The notes under the pieces: generated by a model
Told to the model about the DNA's origin: nothing
The model's input: the letters and a program-made list of their open reading frames with translations, nothing else
The model's database searches: none
In this document: positions 31,810-43,220 of the stretch, one piece after another
Numbering within the stretch: position 1 is the first letter of the stretch
Layout: each line of letters begins with the position of its first letter
From: Aquatica leii
Taxonomy: Eukaryota > Arthropoda > Insecta > Coleoptera > Lampyridae
Direction: 5' to 3'
NCBI GenBank assembly: GCA_035610365.1
Contig: CM069434.1
Span: forward strand, 123,808,895 to 123,872,894
Length of the DNA stretch: 64,000 nucleotides
Position numbers and translations under genes: made by a program

Positions 31810-32059
31810 AAAAAACATTTTTTAAATTTTTTTTATTAAACAAGTAATAATGGTAGAAATGACTTAGAATTTTAGTAGTTTTATGTAATTATTATTAGAA
31901 ATAGGTTACACTCAATACTATCAGATCACATGTAGATAAAAATGTTGAAATTATTCATCATGTAGAAAGTTATCATTTTCTACGTGTAGAAAACGTTTTT
32001 TTTTACATGATGAAGACGCGCTCATCTCTGCGGTAATTGTTCAAAAATTGGAAACAATT

Positions 32060-32600
32060 GCACCTTTTTGTAAAAACGTTTCTGGCATATAAAACTCTTG
32101 CAGAGCTGTTAAAAATGACTATTCAAATTGGGAAACATTTTCAGCACGACACATTTTTTCTATATATCGTGCTCGGCGTGAATATTCGCAGGATTTGCAA
32201 AGCTAGTACGATGTTTTTTCAATTTAGATTTTTTGTAAAAATATTTTTAAAACAGAACTTTTCTAGAACCGTTAAAAAAGTATAAAAAATCTTCAACATG
32301 ACAGATTTTTATCAACTGTCGTACTGAGCGTGAATATTAGAAATTCATTCAAAATCGTAATTGGGTAAAAACCATTTAAAACTCTTGTCAAAAATGGTAA
32401 TATTCAACGCGTTTTAGTACATTAGGAAGAAGTGTGTCATGCTGGATTCGCAAAGCACGACAGAACATTTTTTCAATTTCAATTTTTTAACGTAAGGAAT
32501 TCGGAATTTTTGTAAAACTGTTTTTAAAACATAGATCTCTTGTAGAACTGTTAAAAATTATCATTAAAACTACGATATTTTTTTAGAACGACACGCTAAA
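32060..32600 (+). repeat. Degenerate tandem repeats, four units of about 130-170 bp
   Basis: The motif TTTGTAAAAN...TAAAACTCTTGNAGANCTGTTAAAAAT recurs with variation near 32066, 32233, 32364 and 32513. Between copies, related phrases such as GCACGACA and GCGTGAATATT also recur. This is an old tandem array in the intron, just upstream of laminin exon B. Confidence 0.55.
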
Positions 32601-32888
32601 TGTTTAAATTAGTAAAATATCGGTTTGGGATGGACATACTACATGTAATTTACTTTGAAAATTATTTTTTAACATACTTAATATTCTCACTTTTTTAATT
32701 TATTGTGGTAATGTAATTCAAGATTTTTTATATAGTACGGTACGAGCTGCTCAAAATGTGCTCTTACAAGCAAATGATAGGATTAAACTAGCTGGAAAAG
32801 TTGTTAACAACATTAGATAGATTAAGCAAAAATTATTTAAAAAAAACTATATATAACTATGTATATATAATTACTTATTTTATTGCAG

Positions 32889-33125
32889 CACCCCGAATGC
32901 GAATGCTCCCATCATACATGCGGCCCCAACTGTGAAAAATGCTGCCCTATGTTCAACCAAAAACTCTGGGGTCCAGGCTCATCGCGAGATTCTCGCGAAT
33001 GCTTGCCTTGCAACTGTCATGGTCACGCAAGTAGTTGTCACTACGAAGAAAATGTCGACAAGTCCGGTTTGAGTATGGACAAAGATGGCAATTATCAAGG
33101 TGGAGGCGTTTGCGAGAATTGCACG
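32889..33125 (+). CDS. wb: Laminin alpha (wb-like), exon B: LE1-LE2
   Basis: The exon is 237 nt, phase 0 at both ends (acceptor TATTGCAG, donor GTTCGT). The product ECECSHHTCGPNCEKCC completes LE1, and CLPCNCHGHASSC starts LE2, which contains the insert NYQGGGVCENC typical of the alpha-1/2 LE2. LE repeats form the stiff rod of the short arm. The donor GTTCGT is weaker than consensus but is the only one that keeps the frame into exon C (VCENCT / DHTTGLNCEKC). Confidence 0.9.
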
Positions 33126-33175
33126 GTTCGTTCAAAGTATTTAAAATAAAACGTTTGTTCATCTAGAAATTTTAG

Positions 33176-33475
33176 GACCACACCACTGGTTTAAATTGCG
33201 AAAAATGTCTTACGGGTTATTACCGTCCGATTGGTGTTGCACCCGATGCCAAAGTTCCATGTTTCAAATGCGAATGTGATAAATTTGGATCTACGGGAGT
33301 TTGTAAACAAGACGGAGAGACTGCTGGAAAGTGCGAGTGTCGAACTGGTTTTGTTAGCACAACTTGTAGCGAATGCGCTCTTGGTTATAGAGGATATCCT
33401 AATTGCGAAGTATGTCCATGCGATACTCGCGGTACGATACAGCACCACGACTGTGAAAGCGATTGCGTTTGCAAG
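33176..33475 (+). CDS. wb: Laminin alpha (wb-like), exon C: LE2-LE4
   Basis: The exon is 300 nt, phase 0 at both ends. The preceding intron is 50 nt. The product DHTTGLNCEKCLTGYYRP ends LE2. CFKCECDKFGSTGVC...CECRTGFVSTTCSECALGY (split here) is LE3. CEVCPCDTRGTIQHHDC starts LE4. Cysteine spacing fits the eight-cysteine laminin-EGF fold. Confidence 0.9.
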
Positions 33476-33525
33476 GTTAATAAAAGCAACACCTATTTTT
33501 AAAATTACACTAATAATTGTTTTAG

Positions 33526-33666
33526 CCGTTTGCCGATGGAAAACACTGCGATCATTGTAAACAAGGACATTTTGCTTTGCGATATGACAATCGAGAAGGT
33601 TGCGCTGCTTGTTATTGTTCCGGTGTTACCACACTTTGCGAGTCAGCTGTGATTGCTTCAAAACAA
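33526..33666 (+). CDS. wb: Laminin alpha (wb-like), exon D: LE4 and junction to L4
   Basis: The exon is 141 nt, phase 0. The product PFADGKHCDHCKQGHFAL completes LE4. GCAACYCSGVTTLCES is the first half of the LE repeat that is interrupted by the laminin IV domain, with the CFCSGVxxxC signature seen in alpha-1/2 chains. Confidence 0.9.
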
Positions 33667-33718
33667 GTAATTTTACAAGTTTTTATAGTGTTGTTAATTA
33701 AGTAAATATTTTTTGTAG

Positions 33719-34698
33719 TACGAGTCACTAGACAACTGGAAAATAACGGATATATCCGTAAATCAAGTAGTAACTCCGGCTTGGGACCCTGATGCCCGCA
33801 CATGGATAGTTGGTAACTACGAAATTCCAGATATTGAAGCGTATTATTGGCTAGCGCCAAAAGAATACTTGGGAAATAAACTAGAAAGTTATGGATCGTA
33901 TTTCACATTCAAATTGCAATGGATTGTTATGCGCGGAGATACTAGTGGAAAACCAACTGCGGGTCCTAACATTATTTTAGTAGGGAAAAATGGAATGAAA
34001 ATTGGATTTGGCGAAGAACAGTACAATGGGAAAGAAATGACATTTCGAATCAAAATGCAAGAGTATGATTGGTATCACGTTCCAAACACTGTTAAAGATA
34101 TTATTACACGGTTACGCAGAACGGAATACAAAGGTGACCCGGTTAGTCGATTTCAATTTTTGAGCGTTTTGACAAATATAAAGTACGTGTTGTTAAGAGC
34201 AACCTTTCACACTGATCAAATCGAAAGCATGTTGGAAAGTGCCGTTTTAGATGCGGGAGTTTTAGAAGATAACGAAGATTACAGCTCTGTTGAAAAGTGT
34301 TCGTGTCCGTCAGGTTACACGGGTTTGTCTTGTGAAAGTTGCGATTATGGTTACGTTCGGATTGTGACTAACACCAGCGCTCATCAAGAACAAGGTTTTT
34401 GTGTTAAGTGCGATTGTAACGGGCATTCAAAAACTTGTAATGCGGATACGGGTGAATGTTTCTGCGAGCATAATACCATTGGAGAAAAATGCGAAAGATG
34501 TGCGGCTGGATTTTATGGAAACCCGCTAAGTGGAACTCAGTTTGACTGTAAAAAGTGCGCGTGTCCTTTATTAGAACCCGACAATAATTTCAGTCCAAGT
34601 TGTCAGTTAGATTTTTTTGTGGAATCCGAGGAAGAAGATACAGGCGCATACGTTTGTACGCAATGTCCAAAAGGTTATACCGGAGACCATTGCGAATT
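33719..34698 (+). CDS. wb: Laminin alpha (wb-like), exon E: laminin IV (L4/LamB) domain and LE
   Basis: A 980-nt exon (ending phase 2). It holds a complete L4 globular domain of roughly 190 residues, including AYYWLAPKEYLGNKLESYGS, RRTEYKGDPVSRFQFLSVL (RxEFMxVLxN in relatives) and LESAVLDAG. It then re-enters LE repeats with CSCPSGYTGLSCESC. An L4 domain directly after four LE repeats is the architecture of alpha-1/2 and wing blister, not of the alpha-3/5-type LanA. Two more LE repeats follow, up to GYTGDHCEL at the exon F joint. Confidence 0.9.
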
Positions 34699-34743
34699 GT
34701 AAGTGTTTAAACTTTACGATTATGTGTAAATGTTAAGTTTTAG

Positions 34744-35038
34744 GTGCGACGACGGATATTTTGGAAATCCTTTTGAACTTGGAAGTAAGTGTGAGCCATG
34801 TTCGTGTGGTGGTGGTCCGTGCGACAGAAAATCTGGGCAATGTCTTGGTTGTCCTGGCAACACTGAAGGTTGGCGATGTGAAAAATGTAAATGGGGTTAT
34901 TTTGGTGATCCTCTAAATGCTAACTGCCAAGCGTGTTTGTGTGATACTTTTGGTAGTATGTCGCCAGATTGCGAAAATAAAACTGGTCAGTGTTTATGTA
35001 AGCCACATTTTATTGGGAGAACTTGCGACACATGCGAA
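34744..35038 (+). CDS. wb: Laminin alpha (wb-like), exon F: LE repeats
   Basis: The exon is 295 nt, entering at phase 2 and leaving at phase 0; the preceding intron is 45 nt. The product includes CDDGYFGNPFELGSKCEPC, CLGCPGNTEGWRCEKCKWGY and CLCKPHFIGRTCDTCE: about two LE repeats. One LE has CLGC where CxC is more usual, as seen in relatives of this chain. Confidence 0.9.
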
Positions 35039-35090
35039 GTAAGTTTAATTTTTTGAAAGCTTTTTGAAATTTTAAGCATTACTGTTGCAG

Positions 35091-35268
35091 AGAGGTTATG
35101 GAAATGTGACAGCTTCATGTACAAAGTGTTCGTGTAATACTATTGGGTCTAGAAGCGACGTTTGCGATTCTCATACTGGCACTTGCGATTGTAAACCTGG
35201 CGTCGAAGGTTTCCGTTGTGATGCATGTCAATACCTGCATTATGGCTTTTCAGAAAGTGGCTGCGAAA
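35091..35268 (+). CDS. wb: Laminin alpha (wb-like), exon G: LE repeat, last exon in the window
   Basis: The exon is 178 nt, entering at phase 0 and leaving at phase 1 with donor GTAAGT. The product RGYGNVTASCTKCSCNTIGS, CDCKPGVEGFRCDACQ and GFSESGCE is one LE repeat and the start of the next. Later LE repeats, the coiled coil and the LG domains are not found up to 64000, so the next intron is more than 28.7 kb. Confidence 0.9.
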
Positions 35269-36602
35269 GTAAGTCATTTTTATTCATTATACATGCGCAT
35301 GAGTATTTTAAGTATAGACAACACACATTACCGACAAGTATACCAATGCAAGGATTTTTTAGTTTCAAACTCCGAAATTACAATTTTTTATAAAATTTCG
35401 GATAGATATATTAAACAATAATTACATTATTTGTTATTAGGTGCCTAAATAGTTTATAAATATTACTTGTCAATTTGAAATATCTTTTATTCGTTGTTGA
35501 TTTGTTAAAAAAATGCGTTAATAGTATATATTTTAGGAATTTGATTTTCTTTTGTTTCTTTAAAGATACTTTTACGTATGTTAAATAACAATACTTATTA
35601 ATTTTTATTTATTTTCAAAAGTAATTAAATTAAGTTAAAAATTGTTTATTTTATTAGAGTTATGAAAAAAAATATTTAAATTAATTAACGCATTAGTTTA
35701 GATCGCTGATTTCTTTTCAGGCATTTAAGATAAAAATCAACGTTTGATATCTAAATTACAAAAATTTTTTTTTTAATTGCTGTATTATTTTTTAACACTT
35801 AATTTGTTTAAACGCTTAATTCGTTTTGTGGTTTTCAACCGGTGAGGCATGTCTCCTTAGGGAACCATAAGCAATTTTCAGGGGAGGCTTAAACGTTCTT
35901 ATTAAAGATTTAGTTTATTTTCATTTAGTTATAAGCATTTTCATTTAAAAAGAAGTTTATTAAGAAACATATATATTATTATTGATACTTGTTTGTTACT
36001 AAATTTTTAATTCAGTGTTCAATTTATCGTGTTACTTCTACTTTGTTGATAATAGTCCCATTTTTTTGTAATACAAATACTTATACCGTCTCTTTTAAGG
36101 ATTTGAGTTTGCGATTAAGAAAGAAAAGTTTATTTTGAAGGAAATTAAACTCACAATTTTTTCAAAAACTTTTAGCAATGATACAAAACAAATTAACTTA
36201 CATTTTTCTAATAACAAAACCGAATTTATTTTTAATCAAATGACATTTTGTGTTGTTTAACGCCAGGCATTGCTATTATATTACGTAAAAAACTATGCTT
36301 TTTAGTCCAAATTAATTACACATATGATAAAAAAATAATATTTTATAATTAAATCGTAATTGTTTTACATTTTAAACGATTAAATCAAAAAAATTCTGAA
36401 CATTTCAGCACTGAATACTTAGACCCCATTTTTCAATTAAAGAATAAGATAGTAATTTTAAATTAACCTGAATGTAAGTTAACTAAAGTTTAAACTAAAG
36501 CATAAAACTTGAACAGATCATGATTTACAAAACAAAATAAAAACAGTATTGGTTACACTTTTAAATTAAAAATTATTTTTCTAATTTGTTACTTTACAAC
36601 GC
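35269..36602. other. Laminin intron, mostly featureless
   Basis: AT-rich sequence after the exon G donor. Only a short hAT-like end at 35826-35890 stands out. Confidence 0.5.
35826..35890 (+). mobile_element. hAT-type terminal fragment
   Basis: GTGGTTTTCAACCGGTGAGG followed by CTCCTTAGGG and AAGCAATTTTCAGGGGAGGC resembles the end of hAT (Charlie/SPIN-like) nonautonomous elements as I recall them (CAGTGGTTCTCAACCGGTG..., ...AAGCAATTTTCAGGGG). Only one end is visible. Confidence 0.45.
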
Positions 36603-36611
36603 CAACAATTT

Positions 36612-36725
36612 CGAAATGGGACGTTTGAACGCAGCCGTTTGAACGCCGCCATTTGGACGCTACTGTTTGGACGCAAGGACGATTGAACTCAAGGATTTAA
36701 ACGCAGGTCAATTTGAACGCCAAAG
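36612..36725 (+). repeat. Left terminal inverted repeat of the MULE
   Basis: This is made of six to seven variants of a 13-17 bp unit ending in TTTGAACGC or TTTGGACGC. The inverted partner lies at 37527-37646. Confidence 0.75.
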
Positions 36726-36940
36726 TTTGGTAATGAACAAGTAAAATCAATTTTCCATTAAATAATTATTCCATATACCTCTTGAATATTCAATCATATT
36801 ACGCTTATTGTAATTTGTTACCAGGCGCCTAACTTGGCTATCAGTATAGCGATATTTTTTCAATTTCGTTTGTGGGGCATGCCCACGCAATTAATTTATT
36901 ATAATACAAATCTCTTCCAGCTTGCACTTTCCGCAAACCA

Positions 36941-37243
36941 TCAATAAAACTCCATATTGTAAGATGATGAGCAGAAAGTTCTGTTTGTGTCTTCTGCTCT
37001 TCTTTTTATTGCAGTCTTTACGATTTTGGCTTCAACTTCAGCTGCGGAACTTCCATGACAATGTTTATGTAAACACGTAACGACGGCGTTATTTACTGTA
37101 TGGATATGGGCCTTGCAACGTTGTTCTCCATTTATCGATACGATCTTGCTCAGAATCTCTATAATACAGTCAAAAAACGCAAAATCGGAACAATCACAAT
37201 AAAACAACTTTACAAGGTCTAATTTTTGAATAAAGTGATCCAA
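36941..37243 (-). pseudogene. FLYWCH-type zinc finger fragment inside the MULE
   Basis: The minus-strand product of 100 residues contains RCKAHIHTVNNAVVTCLHKH, then CHGSSAAEVEAKIV and AIKRRAEDT. The RCKA....H.H....A..E.......IK.RA pattern is the C-terminal half of a FLYWCH domain with the following helix, common at the N-terminus of insect MULE transposases. The N-terminal F/Y-W-C half and the transposase core are missing. Confidence 0.6.
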
Positions 37244-37526
37244 TTACTGGTTTTTGGTTTATAGAAAGACCCATTGTGCTGATTGGTGTATATGACAATA
37301 GGTAATAGTGTTATCTTTACCATTAATGAGGTGATCGGGAGAAAGAAAAAAATTCCTAGACGCGGCCTAATTAAATAGCGACTATGGAAAGTGAAATTTT
37401 CATCTAAAAGATAATTAGAAAGATAATAAGAAACTTTACTTAAAATGTAGGTTCAATTACACCATGTAGTTGTGACAAAACTGGAAATTTTTTCTACTTT
37501 TACATGTGGAGCAAGATTCCATTATT

Positions 37527-37646
37527 TTTAAATTCTGCGTTCAAAAGTCCTTGCGCTCAAATGTCTGGCGTTCAAATGTCCTCGCGTCTAAACGGCGGCG
37601 TTTAATCGGCTGCGTTCAAACGGCCGCGTTCTAACGTCCTAGACCG
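37527..37646 (-). repeat. Right terminal inverted repeat of the MULE
   Basis: Units GCGTTCAAA, GCGTTCAAATGTC and GCGTTCAAACGG are the inverse of the left end and finish at the 9-bp target duplication. Confidence 0.75.
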
Positions 37647-37655
37647 CAACAATTT

Positions 37656-40600
37656 ATAGTTTCCAGAATGATAAAACTTACTTACTAAAGTATAACTTTT
37701 GCTAGATAATTTTTATGTTTAGTAAAATGACATATAACATCAATGCTGAACAGCATGGGGATCTTGAAATCCGTGGGAGTTAAAAAGGCAATTTAAAAGT
37801 ATGTTTAACATGTCGTAAAAAGTTTATAATAATTTTTATTTTATGAGATGTTTTTAAAAATGTGACTTTTTGAAATTTCCGTTTTCCTTAAGTTTTAAAT
37901 TTTGCAAACTAGTCTTGAGCAATGATATACGATCGCGTGTTATCTAGGTGTTAACCAAAAATTTATTAAGTCTTTGTAAGATGTAATCAACTTGTCAACT
38001 CTAAACTACATTTTCAATAATTGACTGGATTCTCCGAAGTATGCTTTCTACTAATTTAATTGCATAATGCAGATACCTCCAAATAAATCAAATTTGATAA
38101 ACTAATTGTTTTAGATACATCTTCTTTCCTCAAAGCTTTAACTTTATGAATGTGCAAACATTTTCTGGATCTGGATTTGCATCCGGCGACTGCGATGGTC
38201 AATCTAATACATCAACGTTTTTGTTTTCACACTGTGCAAAGACGACTTCGACGTTTCGGATCGTTGTCTTCTTGCAGTGGCCAATATATGTTTTTACTTG
38301 TAAAATTTTATTTTGGACTGATGGGATTTTAGCAGCGTTTAAATTACCTGTACATATGGGCAATGTACCAAATCGCTGTATTGAAAAACAATCTCAATCG
38401 TGCACTTTGACGGTTTGCTGGATGAATTTACTGATGTGAGTACACCAGGTATGAGTGACAGAAGAACGTGCTCAAAAATCAAGTTTCGTCCAAAAAAATT
38501 ACATCGTCGTAATTGCGATCCGAATTTTCCTACGCCCAAGTGAGTCTCTTTTTAACGTGATTTTCGGACAGCAGCGGTTTCTTTATTATTTTGAAAAATT
38601 TTACGTTATGAACTAGTAAACGTCTTTTTATAGCATCACATGACACCTAAAAACCTTTTTTAAGCAATACCTAAGTAACAAAATTCTCGTAAAAAGATAT
38701 CTTTTTAACACCATTTCTCGGGTATCAATTAAACATCATTCTGGCCACTTTTTTCATACAAAATTTGTGTCAAAAATTCCGCATGAAATCGGTATCTATA
38801 AACTGTCACTATCACTTATGAGGCATCAAAATGACACCATGTATAAGAAAGCTGAATGTCACTTTGATGCCAAAATCATATCACATATTATTTCATCATT
38901 CTGTTATCAAATTTCTATTAATTAAATTATATGCTACTATGTTGATTAATAAAAATATGCACAGTATAAATAATGATTATATTTTTTACCTTTACTATGT
39001 TTTGTGAAGATTTAAACTTATAAAAAAAACACTGTAACTACAAATTACATATTAGAATACAATATTTTTTTAACTTTTACATAGTAGTAGACATCGTTTT
39101 AACAAACATAATAATAACTGAGGTTATACCACAACATTCTTCGTAAGGTTTCGGTGCATAGGAGGAGCATTGTCTTTATCAAATTGTGCTGAATAATTTA
39201 TAACACCGTTAAAATAAAATTAAATTATATCTATTTACCTTTAATAATTATTATTATTCCATGATGTTGAATTATTATTTTATTATTATGTCTAAAATAA
39301 TGTATCTTTCTTTACAAATTTTCTTTTTGTAACAAAAGTTACTATTGTTGATTTAAAACTTTAAGGTTTGTTGTATTATTTGGTAAGTCATTGCTTTAAA
39401 AATTCTTTTGTCGGTAGTACTAGTGGACTTACATTTAGTACTTTTTCCTTCCCAGGCTAGAGCTCAGTATAGAAAGGGTTATTTAAGAAATAGTTAAACA
39501 TAACTTTATCGATGCAGCAAAGTTAAAGTATTTCTAATAATTACGAGTCATAACTTAATTTGGAAATAATATTATCAAATGCAAAATGACTTTTTCATTT
39601 GAATACCCCAGTAGGTTTGACTTTAATTTGGCGTCGTTTTTCAACGAATTACATTTTTACTCTCTTTACAAAATCGTGATAATTAGAAAAATCTATAAAA
39701 GCAGTCCACTTAAATTCGTTTATTACAGTTAATATCTATAAGTTCAAACAATCTGATTAATTCCTACGTAAACATATTTAACTCTTACGGAAACAAAATA
39801 AAACAAACTTAAATGGCCATTTTAGAAATACGTAACATTAAGTACATTCTATATTAAAATATCGAATTAAATTCAAACTCAATTTTTGCGCAACAAAATC
39901 CGTAATACGTTTATTTATTCTATTTTTCATCGTTAATTTGAAATAGTTGTATATATGCTATAACAGTGTACTTAATTTTTGTATGTACAAGGTACGAAAT
40001 GCTTCGATGACGCTTTAACCCGCCTATGAACGATGCACCAGGTTTGCGAGCTTGTGCCGACGATATCGCAGCTCTTGGTTCCCTTTAAGTCAACTTCACA
40101 TCGGTTTCTTCTTTAATTATGTACCAGGAAAAACCATAAACACAAGTTTTACAAAACACAAAAAACAAAAAAACCAAGTCATGTAACAACTTGGCGATTT
40201 TAATAAAATACTTGGCGATTTTAGGTTCCACGATAAATGGCAATTGTTTATTTTATTTAGATGCTTGCACTTCAATCATTTTTGTGGTGCCTCTTGTTCG
40301 ATAAAAATTAGCATTACTTGTTTGTTCGCACTTTCACGAATTAAAATAGGCATTTAATTGTACCATGTAGTTAACTTTGCCGTTAGCGTGCACTACAATT
40401 TACTTTTTATTAAATTTTTGGTCCCAAGTTACAAAAGGACCTATCAAGCTCAAGCTCGACTCATCCCCGCATTTCTGCAGATGTTTTTTTATACTGTATC
40501 GTAAATATCAGTTCATGTCACGTTTGCGTTTTTTAACATAACCATAAGATTAAAACCTACGTATTTTAATTCTATACAAAATATTCGAACAATATTTCCT

Positions 40601-41496
40601 TTAATAACGATCAAAAAGTAAAAAAAACGAAAAAAAAACCCTGTAAAATACACAATAGATTGAATGGATAACTACACATATTTGATTCCTATCATAGTAA
40701 TAAATAAATTGCCATCTTCAGATTAATAATTTCCGAGAAAAATATTATGCCTCGTTTGCAAAACGACCAATATAAAAAAGTATGTATAGTACTTTCATGA
40801 ATTTGTATGAATTAAATTGATGCTTTGAGCGTTTAAATTATTGCGTTGAGTTTATAACAAAATGATGCATTGATAACGAGAGCAGAGCGCATCAAATCAC
40901 CAAGCTATCTATTAGCTATGAAAATCGTACCAACAATTTTGTATTGAAATATTTTCATTAAAGTGACACTTGGACGTCAATAAATTGATAGCAATGCTGA
41001 TTGGGTACCGCTTGCCTACCACGTAATGATAGGCAAAATTTTTTTTCGAATATCCGTAAAATCATCCTGTCTTCATTCATAGCGTTTCACCTACTTACTA
41101 ACAAATGTCTTTGGTTCCATGTAGTTTGCAGCCACTCCGTATGACATTTTAGGTCCTTTTGGATGCAAACACAAAAACACGGCTTATAGCGTGATGCGTA
41201 CGTGACGCTCATGACAAAATACGACCTTCTCTGACAAAAATCGAATAACTGAGGCAACTGAGACTATATACAAAACCTCTGATGGGAAGGGTATAACACA
41301 CAAATTAGGAAATAGAAAAAAAAGTTTTAATAGACGTTCGGCTTACCTTTTGGCTAGCTTGCGTCGTAGATGGTCGTGAGTAGGGTACTGACTCCCAGCG
41401 TTGACTTTCCCAGTAGCGTATTAAATAAATTTTAGACTCTGGACGCACTCATACATTTTATGAGTCCTATTATTGCACAAACAAAAAATAATAAAA
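37656..41496. other. Laminin intron; nothing firmly recognised
   Basis: Overlapping short ORFs near 38146-38540 have faint similarity to mariner-type transposase text, but no catalytic motif can be placed. The rest is AT-rich without signals. Confidence 0.4.
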
Positions 41497-41765
41497 CTAA
41501 ATTCTAACAAAGTACTTTATCTTTCTTTAGCCGTTTGAGTGGCGTTTTTATTTTACACGAATGTTTTCTCGGAATCATGCCCTCATGTGTAACGTAAACA
41601 TTGACTAAGTAATCTAATTAAGCAACTCTGGAACTAAAATAAGTTATGTAAAACTAATTTGAATAAAGTACTTAATCTTCAGCTGTTTGTAAAATCGGCG
41701 TTTTCATTTACGAAAAATCTTTTCAGGGAATCATGTGTAATGTAAACGTAGACTAAATAATTTTC
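41497..41765 (+). repeat. Diverged tandem duplication, period about 155 bp
   Basis: Unit 1 (about 41497-41622) and unit 2 (about 41649-41765) share AAACTAA...AAAGTACTT, GGCGTTTT...ATTT, GGAATCATG and TGTGTAA(C/T)GTAAAC. About 70-75% similar by eye. Confidence 0.55.
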
Positions 41766-43220
41766 GGCATTTAAAAATATTTCATATTTTGTTTATACGT
41801 ATCAACATAACAAGAATATGTGGTTTAAAATAATAAAGCTAACTTTGGTTTGATAACATTTTTCTAAATTTTGAATGTTGATCTTAAAGTCAGTACTTAA
41901 ATTGTTTGGGTAAGCCGTGTTCTAGCGCCACTTTTTTCTACGGGTAGAAAGTAATCCTATAAGGAATCGAACGTCTGGGCTAGAAAAAAGGAAATACCCC
42001 AGACCCGCAATCCTCAAATGTATATGAAACAATAAAACAATCTAGTTATCGCAGACAAAGAGTTTCGTTTATTTTAACTAGTAATTGTACAATTGAGAGG
42101 AAAAAATGAGATAGACGAGTATCAACGGTAAAGTTTTGATTACAATGTAGTTGTTGGTACACTTCTAACAGTAATAATAAATACAATCGACATGAGCTCG
42201 TGGCTACGCCACTGTTACAAACCAAGATCGCTACACAGAGACATAGCTATTACATACACCGTATAAATAGCGCCTAAATCGTAATAATATAGTATCGTAG
42301 ATCTGGAAGCATTAGTCACTACCCTAATATACCGCATCAATTAATTATAGACGGTAGTAATAAAAACTAATCGCGTTTGCGATACCTTAGGATTAGAGAT
42401 CAAAAAGTTCCCCAAACCGCTTGACGTCAAGTGTAGGAGTGAGAAATAATAGTTTGGGGTTTTACCATGTAAGTATCCATAAGCGTCGCGTCGCGCCGCT
42501 TCCAATTCCCTTACATAAAGATTATTACAGTACGGTAACAACCGGTTTAATAATTTATTGTTAGCCATAAATGACACAAGAATGACGATTAGATTGCCAA
42601 TCTTTGTAGATTCAAATAGTTAAATTAGTAATGCGCACAAAGTGTATCTCTTACACCGACGAAAATTCTCACTTCGTCAAAGGCGAAGTTCGATACTTAC
42701 TACCTTACAGCACGCGCTTGTATTGGCCAATTATTATGCGTGTTCTCGCTTGAGTCACCATTGTATCAAAAGTAATTAATAAATACCTTGTTAGAATCTT
42801 ATGTTGTAACGTATCCCTAAGAGTTATTGGTTTTTGTTCTTTAGAATCATACCGCATTTGTTTTGAGTAGCCACGATTAAGATGTTAACGAACATCGAAC
42901 AAGAAGATTAAAAGATATGACCGACGCCCTTTAGTAACAAATACTACAGTAACAAATGAAATGCCTCGTATTTAACTGGAAGTCGACTCAACGCTGCGCC
43001 GTCTGACGACTAAAACTCAACCAACTCACGAGAAACTTTTTTTCACGCTTCAACGTTTGCAAATTTGCTAAACGTCAGTTGCAGAAATCACAAAACGGAT
43101 TTTTGGTCGTTACAAGCTCATTTCTCAAACAACCTTCTAACGGTTCATATTTTAATAATGCAACATGTCACCTTTTAAAGGTTAATATCCAGGTATTAGG
43201 TACTGTTAATAATATTTTAG
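41766..43220. other. Intergenic/intron sequence, nothing recognised
   Basis: A 78-codon minus-strand ORF at 42341-42577 has no recognisable domain. It lies in slightly GC-richer, repeat-like sequence (GCGTCGCGTCGCGCC near 42483), so it may be part of an unidentified element. Confidence 0.35.

Larger units (their letters stand above)
36612..37646 (-). mobile_element. Small MULE with minisatellite-like inverted repeats
   Basis: A 1,035-bp element is flanked by an exact 9-bp direct repeat CAACAATTT (36603-36611, 37647-37655), the target-duplication size of Mutator-like elements. About 120 bp at each end are inverted copies built from a repeating unit like GGACGTTTGAACGC (variants GCCGTTTGAACGC, GCCATTTGGACGC). 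It encloses a FLYWCH-like fragment on the minus strand but no MULE transposase, so it is nonautonomous. Confidence 0.8.

Noticed and set aside
33191..33448. Antisense ORFs over the laminin exons
   Set aside because: The plus strand has perfect LE cysteine spacing and intact splice phases there; the antisense frames have no motif.
38146..38540. Overlapping ORFs with faint mariner-transposase flavour (ILFWTDG, HQRFCFHTVQRR)
   Set aside because: No catalytic Asp motif, no terminal repeats and no consistent frame could be placed. The similarity may be imagined.
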